Shown one piece after another: positions 32,208 through 40,702 of a DNA stretch of 64,000 nucleotides. Location: contig CAKSOW010000005.1 of the NCBI GenBank assembly GCA_934479825.1, positions 47,143-111,142 of the forward strand, in the 5' to 3' direction. How positions within the stretch are numbered: the stretch's first letter is position 1; every line of letters begins with the position of its first letter. A program made the translations under genes and the position numbers. This stretch comes from an uncultured Eubacteriales bacterium (GTDB lineage: Bacteria > Bacillota > Clostridia > Oscillospirales > CAG-382). The notes under the pieces are model-generated. The model was not told the origin of the DNA. It ran no database searches and saw nothing but the letters and a program-made list of their open reading frames with translations.

Positions 32208-34553
32208 CTATATAATATGCAGTTTTTCAGCCGCATTCTTGGCTTCGTTGCGCCGGCTGACGCCAAGTTTCTGCAAGATGTGGCTGACATGGCTTTTCAC
32301 GGTGGTAAGCTGAATTCCTAAGACTTTCCCGATTTCGGCATTGCTCTTGTCCGCCGAAAGAAGCCGCAGCACCTGCAATTCCGTTTCGGTGAGCTTTTCG
32401 ACCGGGTGATAGGCCGGTTTCAGATAATCGGGATAGAACACCGCCTGCGAGCGGACCGCCGCCGTCAGTTTCTTCAAATACACCGCGTCGGTCTGCCACA
32501 CGCCGCTTTCAATAAGCGGAAGAACCTGTGCGCCATAGGCGCTTACCGTGCGGATAAAGCCGTATTCGTGCGCCATATCCAGCGCAAAACGCAGATCCTC
32601 TTTCCAGGATTCGTCTTTCAGGCGGTATTTGGCGATCGCCGCAATAATTTTGTAGTGGATATGGTCGATACGCCGTTCACAGGTCACAAAATACGGTTCT
32701 AACGGTGCAAGCGTTAACAGCGCCGCCTGGCTGTCGCCGAGCGAAAGCTCGACAAGGCTTTGCGTAAAATATTGATACCGTTTCATGGTGCGAAGTCTGA
32801 CAAGACTTCGCGGCGCTTTTTCCCGATACCATTCACCGACAAATGCCTCATCCTCAGTATGAAGAGCAATCCGACACAAAAATGCGTCGATATTCCCAAA
32901 AAAGCGCGTATACCCCTTTTCTTCAAACCGGTCGCGAAGAGCCTTTACTGTCCGGAACGCGTCCTCGGCGCGTCCGGAATACACCTGACTGCGTGCGAGA
33001 AGCCCTACAAGCGCAAATTCAATATCCGGCGTTCCGCGCGTCTGCACTTCGGTAATCTTGGATACCAACGTCAGCATTTTGGCCGACACATCGTCGCCTT
33101 TTTCAAATTTGCTTTCCGTTATGGCGCATTCCGCAAGTCCCACACCGTCTTTGCCCAAGACCGTCTCCACCGGGATGCGCATGGTCGCATACAGCAGATC
33201 GTCGCGCTTGCTCCAAGAAGAAAAATCCTTGCCGCCGTTCATAATACTGGGCAGCGTGCTTGTCACCGAAAAAGGCGGCAATTTGATTTTACGGTCGGTA
33301 ATCAGCCGGAACACATCGGTTATGGTCTGTACAAGCCCGTTTGTGCCGCGCTGCGGCAAGGCAATATCCAAATACGCAAGTCTGCTACGCGCTTCTTTGG
33401 CGGCAAGGTCATCCGATTTTCGCACAGCCGCAAAGTTCATTAGCGCCTGATACCATTTTTCCGACGTATCATAGTCAAGCGACAGCGCCGCAAGCAAACT
33501 CATCCCTTGCATCAGAGCCGGGCTTGCCGCAATCTGCTCGTCGGAAAGCGAATAAAAATAGCTTTCCAGTTCTTCAAAATGTCCCATGCCCGGATGGAGC
33601 GACAGACTTTTGATCAGAAGTTCTGAAACCTTGCCCTTTTCTCCGCTCTTGGAGTAGTATTCCAACGCTTTGCCGTAGTTCTCGTGCAGTTCGGCATACA
33701 GTCCGCCTCGTGCAAACAGCGCTTTTCGCTGTTCATCCGAATACGCGCGCGCCTGTTCCCATAACAAGAATTTCCGGAAAATCGGCCAGAAAGAGTAAGA
33801 GGCGCCATCCGACAAAAGCATGGTGGTGTTCTGCAACAGTTCCGTCAAAGATTCCCCGGCACGGCTTTCGCCGGTCGCCATTCTGGCAAGCTCCGTATCG
33901 AAAGTGTCAAAGGACGCAAGGTCGAGCAAAAAACGCCGCATAGGCATTTCAAAGCGGTTAAAGATCGCTTCTTCGTAATAGATAAACAATTCGCGCTCCA
34001 CATCTCTTGCAAGCTTTGAGCTGTACGGAACGCCGTCGCGCATGCGCCGCGCAATCAACGACAGCGCCAAGGGATACCCAATCGTAAGTTCCGATATCTC
34101 CTTTAACTGCGCCTCGGTCAGAGATACGCCATAGCATTCAAACAGCTTTTTGGCATACTCCTTGTCAAGAAAAAGCTCCTCATATTCCACTTTTTCCATC
34201 AGGCCCGAATACTCAAACGGTAAAAGGTAGCCCGGCAGAACGCCCCGCGTCAGAAAGACAAACCGCTTTTCCGGATTTTCCCGGATAATCTCGCATAAAC
34301 GCTGTTTTGTCTTGGCATCGGACAGATTCTGCAAATTGTCTGCCAATACAATCTCGAAACTATCTAATTCGATTTCCGGAAGTGTCGGGTCATCCGCCTG
34401 CATGCGCAAAACGCGCTTGCCTTTCAACAGTTTTTCCGAAACCGCCGTTTTTCCGAAACCGCAGGGCGCGGAAAACAGTAAAACCCGTCCCTTTTCCAAA
34501 AAACGCCGGAACTTTTCGCTTATTTCCGGCCGTACAACGGTATATGCAGGCAT
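32208..34553 (-). CDS. MalT/LuxR-family ATPase transcriptional regulator
   Basis: 781 residues from ATG 34553 (MPAYTVVRPEISEKFRRFLE). Order: P-loop STAND-type ATPase, Walker A LLFSAPCGFGKTAV near residues 25-40; helical repeat region in the middle; C-terminal LuxR helix-turn-helix LTETELQVLRLLSADKSNAE / IGKVLGIQLTTVKSHVSHIL. This is the build of MalT-like large ATP-dependent activators. It ends 34 bp after (on the reverse strand, upstream of) the start of the giant secreted-protein gene and probably activates it. The inducer is unknown. Confidence 0.88.
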   Translation of the reverse strand: MPAYTVVRPEISEKFRRFLEKGRVLLFSAPCGFGKTAVSEKLLKGKRVLRMQADDPTLPEIELDSFEIVLADNLQNLSDAKTKQRLCEIIRENPEKRFVFLTRGVLPGYLLPFEYSGLMEKVEYEELFLDKEYAKKLFECYGVSLTEAQLKEISELTIGYPLALSLIARRMRDGVPYSSKLARDVERELFIYYEEAIFNRFEMPMRRFLLDLASFDTFDTELARMATGESRAGESLTELLQNTTMLLSDGASYSFWPIFRKFLLWEQARAYSDEQRKALFARGGLYAELHENYGKALEYYSKSGEKGKVSELLIKSLSLHPGMGHFEELESYFYSLSDEQIAASPALMQGMSLLAALSLDYDTSEKWYQALMNFAAVRKSDDLAAKEARSRLAYLDIALPQRGTNGLVQTITDVFRLITDRKIKLPPFSVTSTLPSIMNGGKDFSSWSKRDDLLYATMRIPVETVLGKDGVGLAECAITESKFEKGDDVSAKMLTLVSKITEVQTRGTPDIEFALVGLLARSQVYSGRAEDAFRTVKALRDRFEEKGYTRFFGNIDAFLCRIALHTEDEAFVGEWYREKAPRSLVRLRTMKRYQYFTQSLVELSLGDSQAALLTLAPLEPYFVTCERRIDHIHYKIIAAIAKYRLKDESWKEDLRFALDMAHEYGFIRTVSAYGAQVLPLIESGVWQTDAVYLKKLTAAVRSQAVFYPDYLKPAYHPVEKLTETELQVLRLLSADKSNAEIGKVLGIQLTTVKSHVSHILQKLGVSRRNEAKNAAEKLHII

Positions 34554-34697
34554 ATAACACCTCCGAGAACATGCAAAATGCAAATTTTACCATTTATATT
34601 CTAACACAATATTCGTTTTTTGTCATCCTCCCAAAGTAGGATTTTTGGCTTTTTCCGGAATATTTTGCGGTTGTCCTTTCAAAAAAGTACAGTATAA

Positions 34698-34745
34698 CGG
34701 GCGTGCCGCAAATTTGTACTTTGCGGCACGCCCGAAACATTTTAA
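34698..34745. terminator. Terminator between mutY and the LuxR promoter region
   Basis: Perfect 15-bp stem CGGGCGTGCCGCAAA / TTTGCGGCACGCCCG (34698-34712 with 34720-34734). It lies right after the mutY stop on the reverse strand. Confidence 0.85.
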
Positions 34746-34755
34746 GGCAAGCTAT

Positions 34756-35817
34756 TTACAGTAGACCCGTTTTCTTCTTATAGGCACGGAACGCCGAGGG
34801 GATCGCTTTTGTTTTCTGAATCTCCTGCACGCTTTCCCATACAAGCGGCAAACCGCACAGTGTTTCCGGTTCATTGTCACATATGACAAGAAAGCCGGTC
34901 ATGTGCCATTCCATGTGGGAGAAAATGTGTTTAGAGTCGCCCAAATTCTCCATGTGCCGTATCTTTACATCGTTTTCATTTAAAAGCGCTTCTGTTTCCG
35001 CGCTACTCTTTTTCCCGTCTATATTGACCGGCTCCCATAAACCGGCAAGCACGCCGCTTTCCCGTTTGTGCAGCGCCACACGCCCGTCATGCGTCAATAG
35101 TAAAACCGTCCGTTCCTCTGTTCTGCGTTCTTTTGCCCCCGAACGCACCGGCAGAGTTTCCGCCTTCCCCAAAGCATACGCCCTGCAAATCCCAGCCAAC
35201 GGACAAAACGGACATTTCGGCGTTCCGGCCGGCAGACAAACCGTTTCGCCAAGCTCCATGAGAGCCTCGGTAAACACACCTGCCGCGCGTCCTTCCGGAT
35301 AGATCTTGCGCAAATCTTCCGCGGCGCGTTTACGCACGTCCGGCCGCATCACATCGTCCTCGCACGCCGTAAGCCGCATCAATACGCGCAAGACGTTTCC
35401 GTCCACCGCCGGTTCGGGCTGTCCCATGGCGATGGACGCAATTGCTCCTGCCGTATAGTCTCCGATTCCCGGCAGTGCTTTCAGTTCCTTTACCGACCGC
35501 GGCAATTCGCCGCCATAGATCTCGCACACGATTTTCGCCGCTTTACGCAGATTCTTCGCCCGACTGTAATAGCCAAGCCCCTGCCACAGCTTCAAGACCT
35601 GTTCTTCTTCCGCCGCGGCAAGAGCCCACACGTCGCAAAATGCGCCGACAAAGCGCGTATAATACGGCAAAGCCGTTTCAATACGCGTTTGCTGTAACAT
35701 GATCTCGGAGATCCAGACATGGTACGGCGTCGGATCATCACGCCAAGGAAAGCTTTTGCGGTTCTTTTCATACCAAGCGCAAAGCGGTCGTACAAGTGTG
35801 TCGTGCGAAAGTTCCAT
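34756..35817 (-). CDS. mutY: A/G-specific adenine DNA glycosylase
   Basis: 353 residues. HhH-GPD glycosylase core with ISEIMLQQTRIETALPYYTR, the LPGIGDYTAGAIASIA hairpin motif and the catalytic Asp in PAVDGNVLRVL. An iron-sulfur loop follows, Cys-x7-Cys-x2-Cys-x5-Cys in CLPAGTPKCPFCPLAGIC. The C-terminal NUDIX-like domain (about 230-350) recognises 8-oxoguanine. MutY removes adenine opposite 8-oxoG. Divergent from an HD-domain gene; length is normal for the family. Confidence 0.96.
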   Translation of the reverse strand: MELSHDTLVRPLCAWYEKNRKSFPWRDDPTPYHVWISEIMLQQTRIETALPYYTRFVGAFCDVWALAAAEEEQVLKLWQGLGYYSRAKNLRKAAKIVCEIYGGELPRSVKELKALPGIGDYTAGAIASIAMGQPEPAVDGNVLRVLMRLTACEDDVMRPDVRKRAAEDLRKIYPEGRAAGVFTEALMELGETVCLPAGTPKCPFCPLAGICRAYALGKAETLPVRSGAKERRTEERTVLLLTHDGRVALHKRESGVLAGLWEPVNIDGKKSSAETEALLNENDVKIRHMENLGDSKHIFSHMEWHMTGFLVICDNEPETLCGLPLVWESVQEIQKTKAIPSAFRAYKKKTGLL

Positions 35818-35892
35818 TTATCTGTTTCCCTCCGGCAGAATCTTTTTCCAAAAAAGGAAAGTTTAAAATCACATTAAATTTTGGCGCGCCTC

Positions 35893-35921
35893 TTGCATTT
35901 ACATCCATTCTATACTATAAT
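35893..35921 (+). promoter_or_regulatory. Promoter of the HD-domain gene
   Basis: TTGCAT 35893-35898, 17-bp spacer, TATAAT 35916-35921. Confidence 0.65.
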
Positions 35922-35948
35922 ATAAGTAGCCGGTTTTCCGGCAATTCC

Positions 35949-36488
35949 ATGCAAATACCGAGGTACTTTCTATTGAAATACAAATTGAACAACGCGGAAA
36001 ATGTCCGCCTGTTTATCGATACCGTGTCGGAGCTTTGCGAAAATCCAAAGGTCCGCTCCATGAAAGAAATTATGCAGCACGGCGATACCTCCTGTCTGTT
36101 ACACAGCTTGGCCGTCGCCTATTTCAGCCTGTATTTTGTAACGCGTTTCGGCATTCGCTGTGACAAGCGCAGTCTTATCCGCGGTGCGCTGTTACACGAC
36201 TATTTTCTCTATGACTGGCACATAAAAAGCAACCGGAACGAGCACAAGCTGCACGGCTTCACTCATCCCGGTGCGGCGCTTCGCAACGCAAAGCGTGATT
36301 TTGATTTGAACGACATCGAAACCGACATCATTGCACGGCACATGTTCCCTCTCACGCCAAAACCTCCGAAATACCGCGAAAGCCTCATCGTATGTCTTGC
36401 CGACAAATACTGCGCGCTTGTCGAAGTGTTCCGGAAACACGCCTATCGCCGTCAACGGAACCTCTTTGTGCGCGCGTCTGAACGATAA
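35949..36488 (+). CDS. HD-domain phosphohydrolase-like protein
   Basis: 179 residues if ATG 35949 is the start. TTG 35973 has a better ribosome site (GAGG, 9 nt upstream) and would give 171. HD motifs: SCLLHSLAVAYFSLYF, then the His-Asp pair in RGALLHDYFLYDWH, HGFTHPGAALRNA, and LIVCLADKYCALVEVF with a final Asp. The domain binds metals and hydrolyses phosphoesters; substrates in this clostridial group are unknown. Alone, divergent from mutY. Confidence 0.8.
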   Translation: MQIPRYFLLKYKLNNAENVRLFIDTVSELCENPKVRSMKEIMQHGDTSCLLHSLAVAYFSLYFVTRFGIRCDKRSLIRGALLHDYFLYDWHIKSNRNEHKLHGFTHPGAALRNAKRDFDLNDIETDIIARHMFPLTPKPPKYRESLIVCLADKYCALVEVFRKHAYRRQRNLFVRASER

Positions 36489-36525
36489 CAGAGAAATACC
36501 GCGCCGCAGAATTCTTATTTTACTT

Positions 36526-36915
36526 TTAGCAAGAATGGGAAAAATAGCCTGTAAGATTCAGGCGATATACGCCGTCCGTATCTTGGCGAAAGCCGAGACG
36601 GGCGGCATTTTTTCTGCAAAAATCGCTTTGCTTTTCCAGATCCGGATATTCCGCACTCTTTGCACCATGCAGGTCAAAATAGTTCAACATAGCTTTGCCG
36701 AGTAAAAAAAGATCGGTTTCGTCCTCATAGCCGTCAATCAAGGCAAGCTTGCAGACAATGCCTTTTTCGCCGCAAAGTTCGACATACGCAAGTCCCACAA
36801 AACGCTCGGGATACCGCGCACAAATGACGGTTTTTCCCTCTTCCGGCACGATGCCGAACGGCGCCGTGTATTCTTCTCTCTCATACGACGTATAGACCGG
36901 CCGCATTTCAAGCAT
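36526..36915 (-). CDS. Hypothetical GNAT-like protein
   Basis: 129 residues from ATG 36915, with AGAGGAAA upstream. LEMRPVYTSYEREEYTAPFG, FVGLAYVELCGEKGIVCKLA and a C-terminal CRKNAARLGFRQDTDGVYRL resemble a reduced N-acetyltransferase fold, but the acetyl-CoA loop (RxxGxG/A) is not evident. 20 bp downstream of the pseudouridine synthase gene and likely co-transcribed. Function not known. Confidence 0.55.
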   Translation of the reverse strand: MLEMRPVYTSYEREEYTAPFGIVPEEGKTVICARYPERFVGLAYVELCGEKGIVCKLALIDGYEDETDLFLLGKAMLNYFDLHGAKSAEYPDLEKQSDFCRKNAARLGFRQDTDGVYRLNLTGYFSHSC

Positions 36916-36935
36916 AGTATTTCCTCTTTTCAGCT

Positions 36936-37649
36936 TTAAAGGCTCTTCAAGTAGTTTATCTCTTTGAAATTCATATATTTCCATTTGCCGGGCGTCAGCA
37001 TTCCGATTGTCAATTCCCCGACGGTTACGCGCTTCAAGCGCAAAATCTGCAATTCGAGCTGTTCGCACATCTTGCGTATCTGGCGGTTGCGCCCCTCGGA
37101 CAGCACAAATTTCAAAATTGTATAGCCCTCTTTACGCTCCAAAATCGTAACTTTGACCGGTTTGATCTTGTAATCGTCAATCACCATCGGTTCGTTGAGT
37201 GCGGCAAGCTTTTCCGGTTCGATTTCAGTTTTGATCTTGACGTGATAGATTTTTTCAACATGATTTTTCGGGTGCATCAGCTTGTTGGCGACCTCGCCGT
37301 CATTGGTCAGAATGAGAAGTCCCTCGGAATCCATATCCAAGCGTCCGCACGGATACACACGTTCCGGGATGTCCGTCAACAGCTCCGGAATGCACCGGCG
37401 TCCCTCGTCGTCGCTCATGGTCGTGACATAGCCGCGCGGTTTATACAGCATTACATACAGCTTTTTTCCGCCCCCGACGACCGGTTTGCCCTTGTAGGCG
37501 ACCTTGTCCAGTCCCGGCACGACTTTCTGCCCGATTGCGGCTTTCTCGCCGTTGACCGTGAAATGTCCGGCCTCGATCTCTTTTTCAGCGGCGCGGCGCG
37601 ACATAAGTCCGCAGTCCGAAACATATTTTTGTATACGCATTTCTTCCAT
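36936..37649 (-). CDS. rluB: Pseudouridine synthase, RsuA/RluB family
   Basis: 237 residues from ATG 37649, with AAGGAAAA upstream. N-terminal S4 domain (MRIQKYVSDCGLMSRRAAEK), catalytic Asp in YPCGRLDMDSEGLLILTNDG, and C-terminal EGRNRQIRKMCEQLELQILR. This enzyme converts uridine to pseudouridine in rRNA. By likeness to Gram-positive RluB (23S position 2605-type) I use that symbol, but RsuA-type specificity cannot be excluded. Confidence 0.85.
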   Translation of the reverse strand: MEEMRIQKYVSDCGLMSRRAAEKEIEAGHFTVNGEKAAIGQKVVPGLDKVAYKGKPVVGGGKKLYVMLYKPRGYVTTMSDDEGRRCIPELLTDIPERVYPCGRLDMDSEGLLILTNDGEVANKLMHPKNHVEKIYHVKIKTEIEPEKLAALNEPMVIDDYKIKPVKVTILERKEGYTILKFVLSEGRNRQIRKMCEQLELQILRLKRVTVGELTIGMLTPGKWKYMNFKEINYLKSL

Positions 37650-37692
37650 AGTCTGTGTTTTCCTTTTCGTCCCTTTTAACGGACTAACAAAC

Positions 37693-37724
37693 GAGCCAAG
37701 CTTGGGATAGCCGAAGCCTGGCTC
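37693..37724 (-). terminator. Terminator of pnp
   Basis: On the reverse strand GAGCCAGGCTT and AAGCTTGGCTC pair with one mismatch around CGGCTATCCC, followed by GTTTGTTAG. 23 bp after the pnp stop. Confidence 0.7.
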
Positions 37725-37746
37725 GAAATTTATTTGGTTATTCTTT

Positions 37747-39837
37747 TTACATAGCGTCCTTGCGGGAAAGGTTCAAGCGGCCCTTTTCGTCTGTGCCCAA
37801 AACCTTGACCTTAATGGTATCGCCGACCGAAACGACATCTTCCACTCTTTCAACACGCTTCTTGTCAAGCTTGGAAATGTGGACAAGTCCTTCCTTGCCG
37901 GGAGCGATCTCAACAAACGCACCGAACGACATAAGTCTTGTGACCTTGCCGGTGTAGACAGTGCCGGGTTCGGGATCAAATGCAATCGCTTCGACAAAGG
38001 CCTTGGCACGGAGTGTGCCCTCTTTGTCGATGGACGCGATAAACACGGTTCCGTCGTCCTCGATATCGATCTTGGTTCCGGTCTCTGCCTGAATGGCCTG
38101 GATAACCTTACCGCTCTTACCGATAACATCGCCGATCTTTTCGGGATCGATCTTGACGGTAAGCATTTTGGGCGCATACGTGGAAACTTCTGCACGCGGC
38201 GCCGGAATGCATTTGAGCATGATTTCATCGAGAATATATTCTCTGCCCTTACGGGTCTGATCAAAAGCGGCACGAATGATCTCCGGTGTAAGACCGTCGA
38301 TCTTCAAGTCCATCTGAATGGCGGTGATACCCTTTTTCGTTCCGGCTACCTTGAAGTCCATATCGCCGAAGAAATCTTCAAGTCCCTGGATATCAAGCAT
38401 GGTCATCCAGCGTTCGCCCTCAGTGATAAGACCGCAGGAAATGCCGGCGACAGGGGCCGAAATCGGAACGCCTGCGTCCATAAGAGCAAGGGTGGAAGCA
38501 CAGATAGAAGCCTGTGAAGTCGAACCGTTGGAGGAAATGACCTCGGAAACAAGGCGGAGCGAATACGGGAATTCTTCCACGGACGGAATGACCGGAACAA
38601 GAGCACGTTCAGCAAGTGCGCCATGGCCGATCTCACGTCTGCCGGGGCCTCTGGACGGCTTGGTTTCGCCGACCGAATAGCTGGGCATGTTGTAATGGTG
38701 CATATAGCGCTTGAATTCTTCGTTATCGATACCGTCAAGCATCTGCTGTTCGGCAACAAGGCCGAGCGTTGCGGTGGTGATGACCTGCGTCTGACCGCGC
38801 GTAAACATAGCCGAACCGTGAGTTCTGCCGAAAAGTCCGACTTCGGCGGCAAGCGGACGGATCTGGTCAAGACGTCTGCCGTCTACACGTTTGCCGTCGT
38901 CAAGCAGCCAGCGTCTGACAACGAACTTCTGCAATTTATACATGCATTCCGCGATTTCCGCCTTGCGGTCCTCTTCGGGATACAATTCTTCAAAGTGAGC
39001 GTACACATCTTCATAAACAACCGACAAACGTTCTTCGCGGACGTTCTTGTCGTCGGTGTCGAGCGCGGCTCTGACCTTTTCGATTGCATATTCGCTGACT
39101 TTGTCGTACAGGTCGTGGTCAACCTCACAGGACGGATAAGAGAACTTCTCTTTGCCGACTTCCGATTTGATGTGTTCGATGAAATCCACCATCACGCGGT
39201 TGACTTCATGCGCTTTCATAATGGCGTCGAACATGGTATCTTCCGGGATTTCCTTACCGCCGGCTTCGATCATGACGACCTTTTTCGCACTGCTGGCAAC
39301 CGTGAGTTCCAGCGTGGATTTTTCGCGCTGTGCCGCCGTCGGGTTGATGACGACTTCGCCGTCCACAAGTCCGACAAAGACGCTGGATACCGGGCCGTTC
39401 CACGGAATATCCGAAATGGAGAGCGCGATGGACGCGCCGATAAGGCCGGCAACTTCGGGCGAGCAATCCGGATCGACCGAAAGAACGAGGATATTGATGG
39501 TAACGTCATTTCTCAGGTCTTTCGGGAAAAGCGGACGGATCGGGCGGTCAATGACGCGCGAGGTGAGAATGGCCTTTTCGGTCGGTTTGCCTTCACGTTT
39601 CAAGAACGAACCCGGGATCTTGCCGACTGCGTAAAGACGTTCTTCAAAATCTACCGAAAGCGGCAGGAAGTCGATGCCGTCGCGCGGTGCGGCAGAAGCG
39701 GTTGCGGTTGCGAGAATGGCGGTGTCGCCGTAGCGCACAAGGCAGGAGCCATTGGCGAGCTGAGCCATTTTTCCGGTTTCTACCGTTAATTTGCGGCCTG
39801 CAAGGTCGGTAGAAAATGTGCGGTAATTTTCAAACAT
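37747..39837 (-). CDS. pnp: Polynucleotide phosphorylase
   Basis: 696 residues, full length. Two RNase PH-like domains: the first with FLPLSVDFEERLYAVGKIPG and GSFLKREGKPTEKAILTSRV; the second with RTHGSAMFTRGQTQVITTAT and DFFGDMDFKVAGTKKGITAI, whose Asp residues bind the metal. Then a KH domain (IGDVIGKSGKVIQAIQAETG) and an S1 domain (YTGKVTRLMSFGAFVEIAPG). It degrades RNA 3' to 5' with phosphate in the degradosome-like complex. Downstream of rpsO on the same strand, as in many bacteria. The 300-bp space to rpsO contains a long hairpin that probably serves autoregulation. Confidence 0.98.
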   Translation of the reverse strand: MFENYRTFSTDLAGRKLTVETGKMAQLANGSCLVRYGDTAILATATASAAPRDGIDFLPLSVDFEERLYAVGKIPGSFLKREGKPTEKAILTSRVIDRPIRPLFPKDLRNDVTINILVLSVDPDCSPEVAGLIGASIALSISDIPWNGPVSSVFVGLVDGEVVINPTAAQREKSTLELTVASSAKKVVMIEAGGKEIPEDTMFDAIMKAHEVNRVMVDFIEHIKSEVGKEKFSYPSCEVDHDLYDKVSEYAIEKVRAALDTDDKNVREERLSVVYEDVYAHFEELYPEEDRKAEIAECMYKLQKFVVRRWLLDDGKRVDGRRLDQIRPLAAEVGLFGRTHGSAMFTRGQTQVITTATLGLVAEQQMLDGIDNEEFKRYMHHYNMPSYSVGETKPSRGPGRREIGHGALAERALVPVIPSVEEFPYSLRLVSEVISSNGSTSQASICASTLALMDAGVPISAPVAGISCGLITEGERWMTMLDIQGLEDFFGDMDFKVAGTKKGITAIQMDLKIDGLTPEIIRAAFDQTRKGREYILDEIMLKCIPAPRAEVSTYAPKMLTVKIDPEKIGDVIGKSGKVIQAIQAETGTKIDIEDDGTVFIASIDKEGTLRAKAFVEAIAFDPEPGTVYTGKVTRLMSFGAFVEIAPGKEGLVHISKLDKKRVERVEDVVSVGDTIKVKVLGTDEKGRLNLSRKDAM

Positions 39838-40145
39838 TTTGTTTCCTCCGTTATTTTTATTTTTTTGCGGAGGCGCATAACTTTAACCATGACCTGCCGA
39901 AGCATGTCCGGTTTAGCACTTAAATCCATCCAAAACCATCATACGTGCCGCAAAGCTCCGTTTCACTGTGTGAAACATGCACGAAGCTTTTGCAGCATCC
40001 GTCGTTTTCCTTTTCCGGACGCATTTAAATGCTAAACGGTTATGAGTCCTCCGCTTTTTAAACTGAATCAAGGCCGTTTGGCCGAAAGCTAAAAAAGCAA
40101 GTAAGGCGAACAAGCCGCAGCAGGTTCGCCTTATATCCGAAAGAA
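39838..40145 (-). other. rpsO-pnp intergenic leader with long hairpin
   Basis: 308 bp. The arms GTTTAGCACTTAAAT (39911-39925) and ATTTAAATGCTAAAC (40023-40037) pair at 14 of 15 positions and enclose about 97 nt. Inside are further complementary pieces, e.g. GTTTCACTGTGTGAAAC and an AAGCT/AGCTT pair. By analogy with the E. coli pnp leader, which is cut by RNase III and used by PNPase to repress itself, this may be the control element; that role is inferred. Confidence 0.6.
40102..40133 (-). terminator. Terminator of rpsO
   Basis: TAAGGCGAA / TTCGCCTTA (40102-40110 with 40125-40133); on the reverse strand CTTGCTTTTTTAG follows, 12 bp after the rpsO stop. Confidence 0.8.
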
Positions 40146-40412
40146 TTACTTTCTGATTCCGAGCTTTTCGATGATCGCACGGTAACGGTTGATATCCTTC
40201 TTGGTGAGGTAGTTGAGAAGATTTCTTCTGTGACCTACCATTTTAAGAAGGCCGCGGCGCGAATGATGGTCGTTCTTGTTGGTTTTGAGGTGCTCGGTGA
40301 GGGTGTTGATGCGATGTGTGAGGATCGCAATCTGAACTTCGGGAGAACCGGTATCACCTTCGTGGGTCTTGTACTCATCAATGAGCTGCTGCTTGACTTC
40401 TTTCTGAATCAT
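40146..40412 (-). CDS. rpsO: 30S ribosomal protein S15
   Basis: 88 residues from ATG 40412, with AAAGGTGG upstream. MIQKEVKQQLIDEYKTHEGD and TGSPEVQIAILTHRINTLTE, then DHHSRRGLLKMVGHRRNLL, the conserved S15 core that binds 16S rRNA helix 22. Translation in a longer open frame upstream is not credible. It has its own promoter at 40547-40575 and lies in front of pnp. Confidence 0.98.
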   Translation of the reverse strand: MIQKEVKQQLIDEYKTHEGDTGSPEVQIAILTHRINTLTEHLKTNKNDHHSRRGLLKMVGHRRNLLNYLTKKDINRYRAIIEKLGIRK

Positions 40413-40546
40413 GGTTATATCCACCTTTCTTATATTCCGGTAAGCTTTGCCGATACACAGCCATGGGTCTGTGGACGCCTTATAACCGTTCGCGGTGAGG
40501 CTTATATCCCATGACAAAGCAAAGGTAAACAAACTTACCGTGTGAT

Positions 40547-40575
40547 AGTATATCACATTTTTTTCGGTTTGTAAA
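40547..40575 (-). promoter_or_regulatory. Promoter of rpsO
   Basis: Reverse strand: TTTACA (40570-40575), 17-bp spacer, TATACT (40547-40552). The leader to the ATG is about 125 nt and contains TCCACAGACCCATGGCTGTG-type pairing that could be an S15-binding leader. Confidence 0.8.
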
Positions 40576-40702
40576 GAACCTTGACACAATTTTTTTGAAT
40601 TATTTGTAAATTCGGGAGTTCGGACATCCGAACTCCTGAACGTGCCGCAAGGCTTCGTTTTACAACTGCCCGGAAAGTTCGGACGTCCGAACACTTTTTA
40701 TT

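Noticed and set aside
38623..39789. Long open frame (388 codons) antisense to pnp
   Set aside because: Opposite strand of a conserved gene, no ribosome site, no domain; produced by codon bias of pnp.
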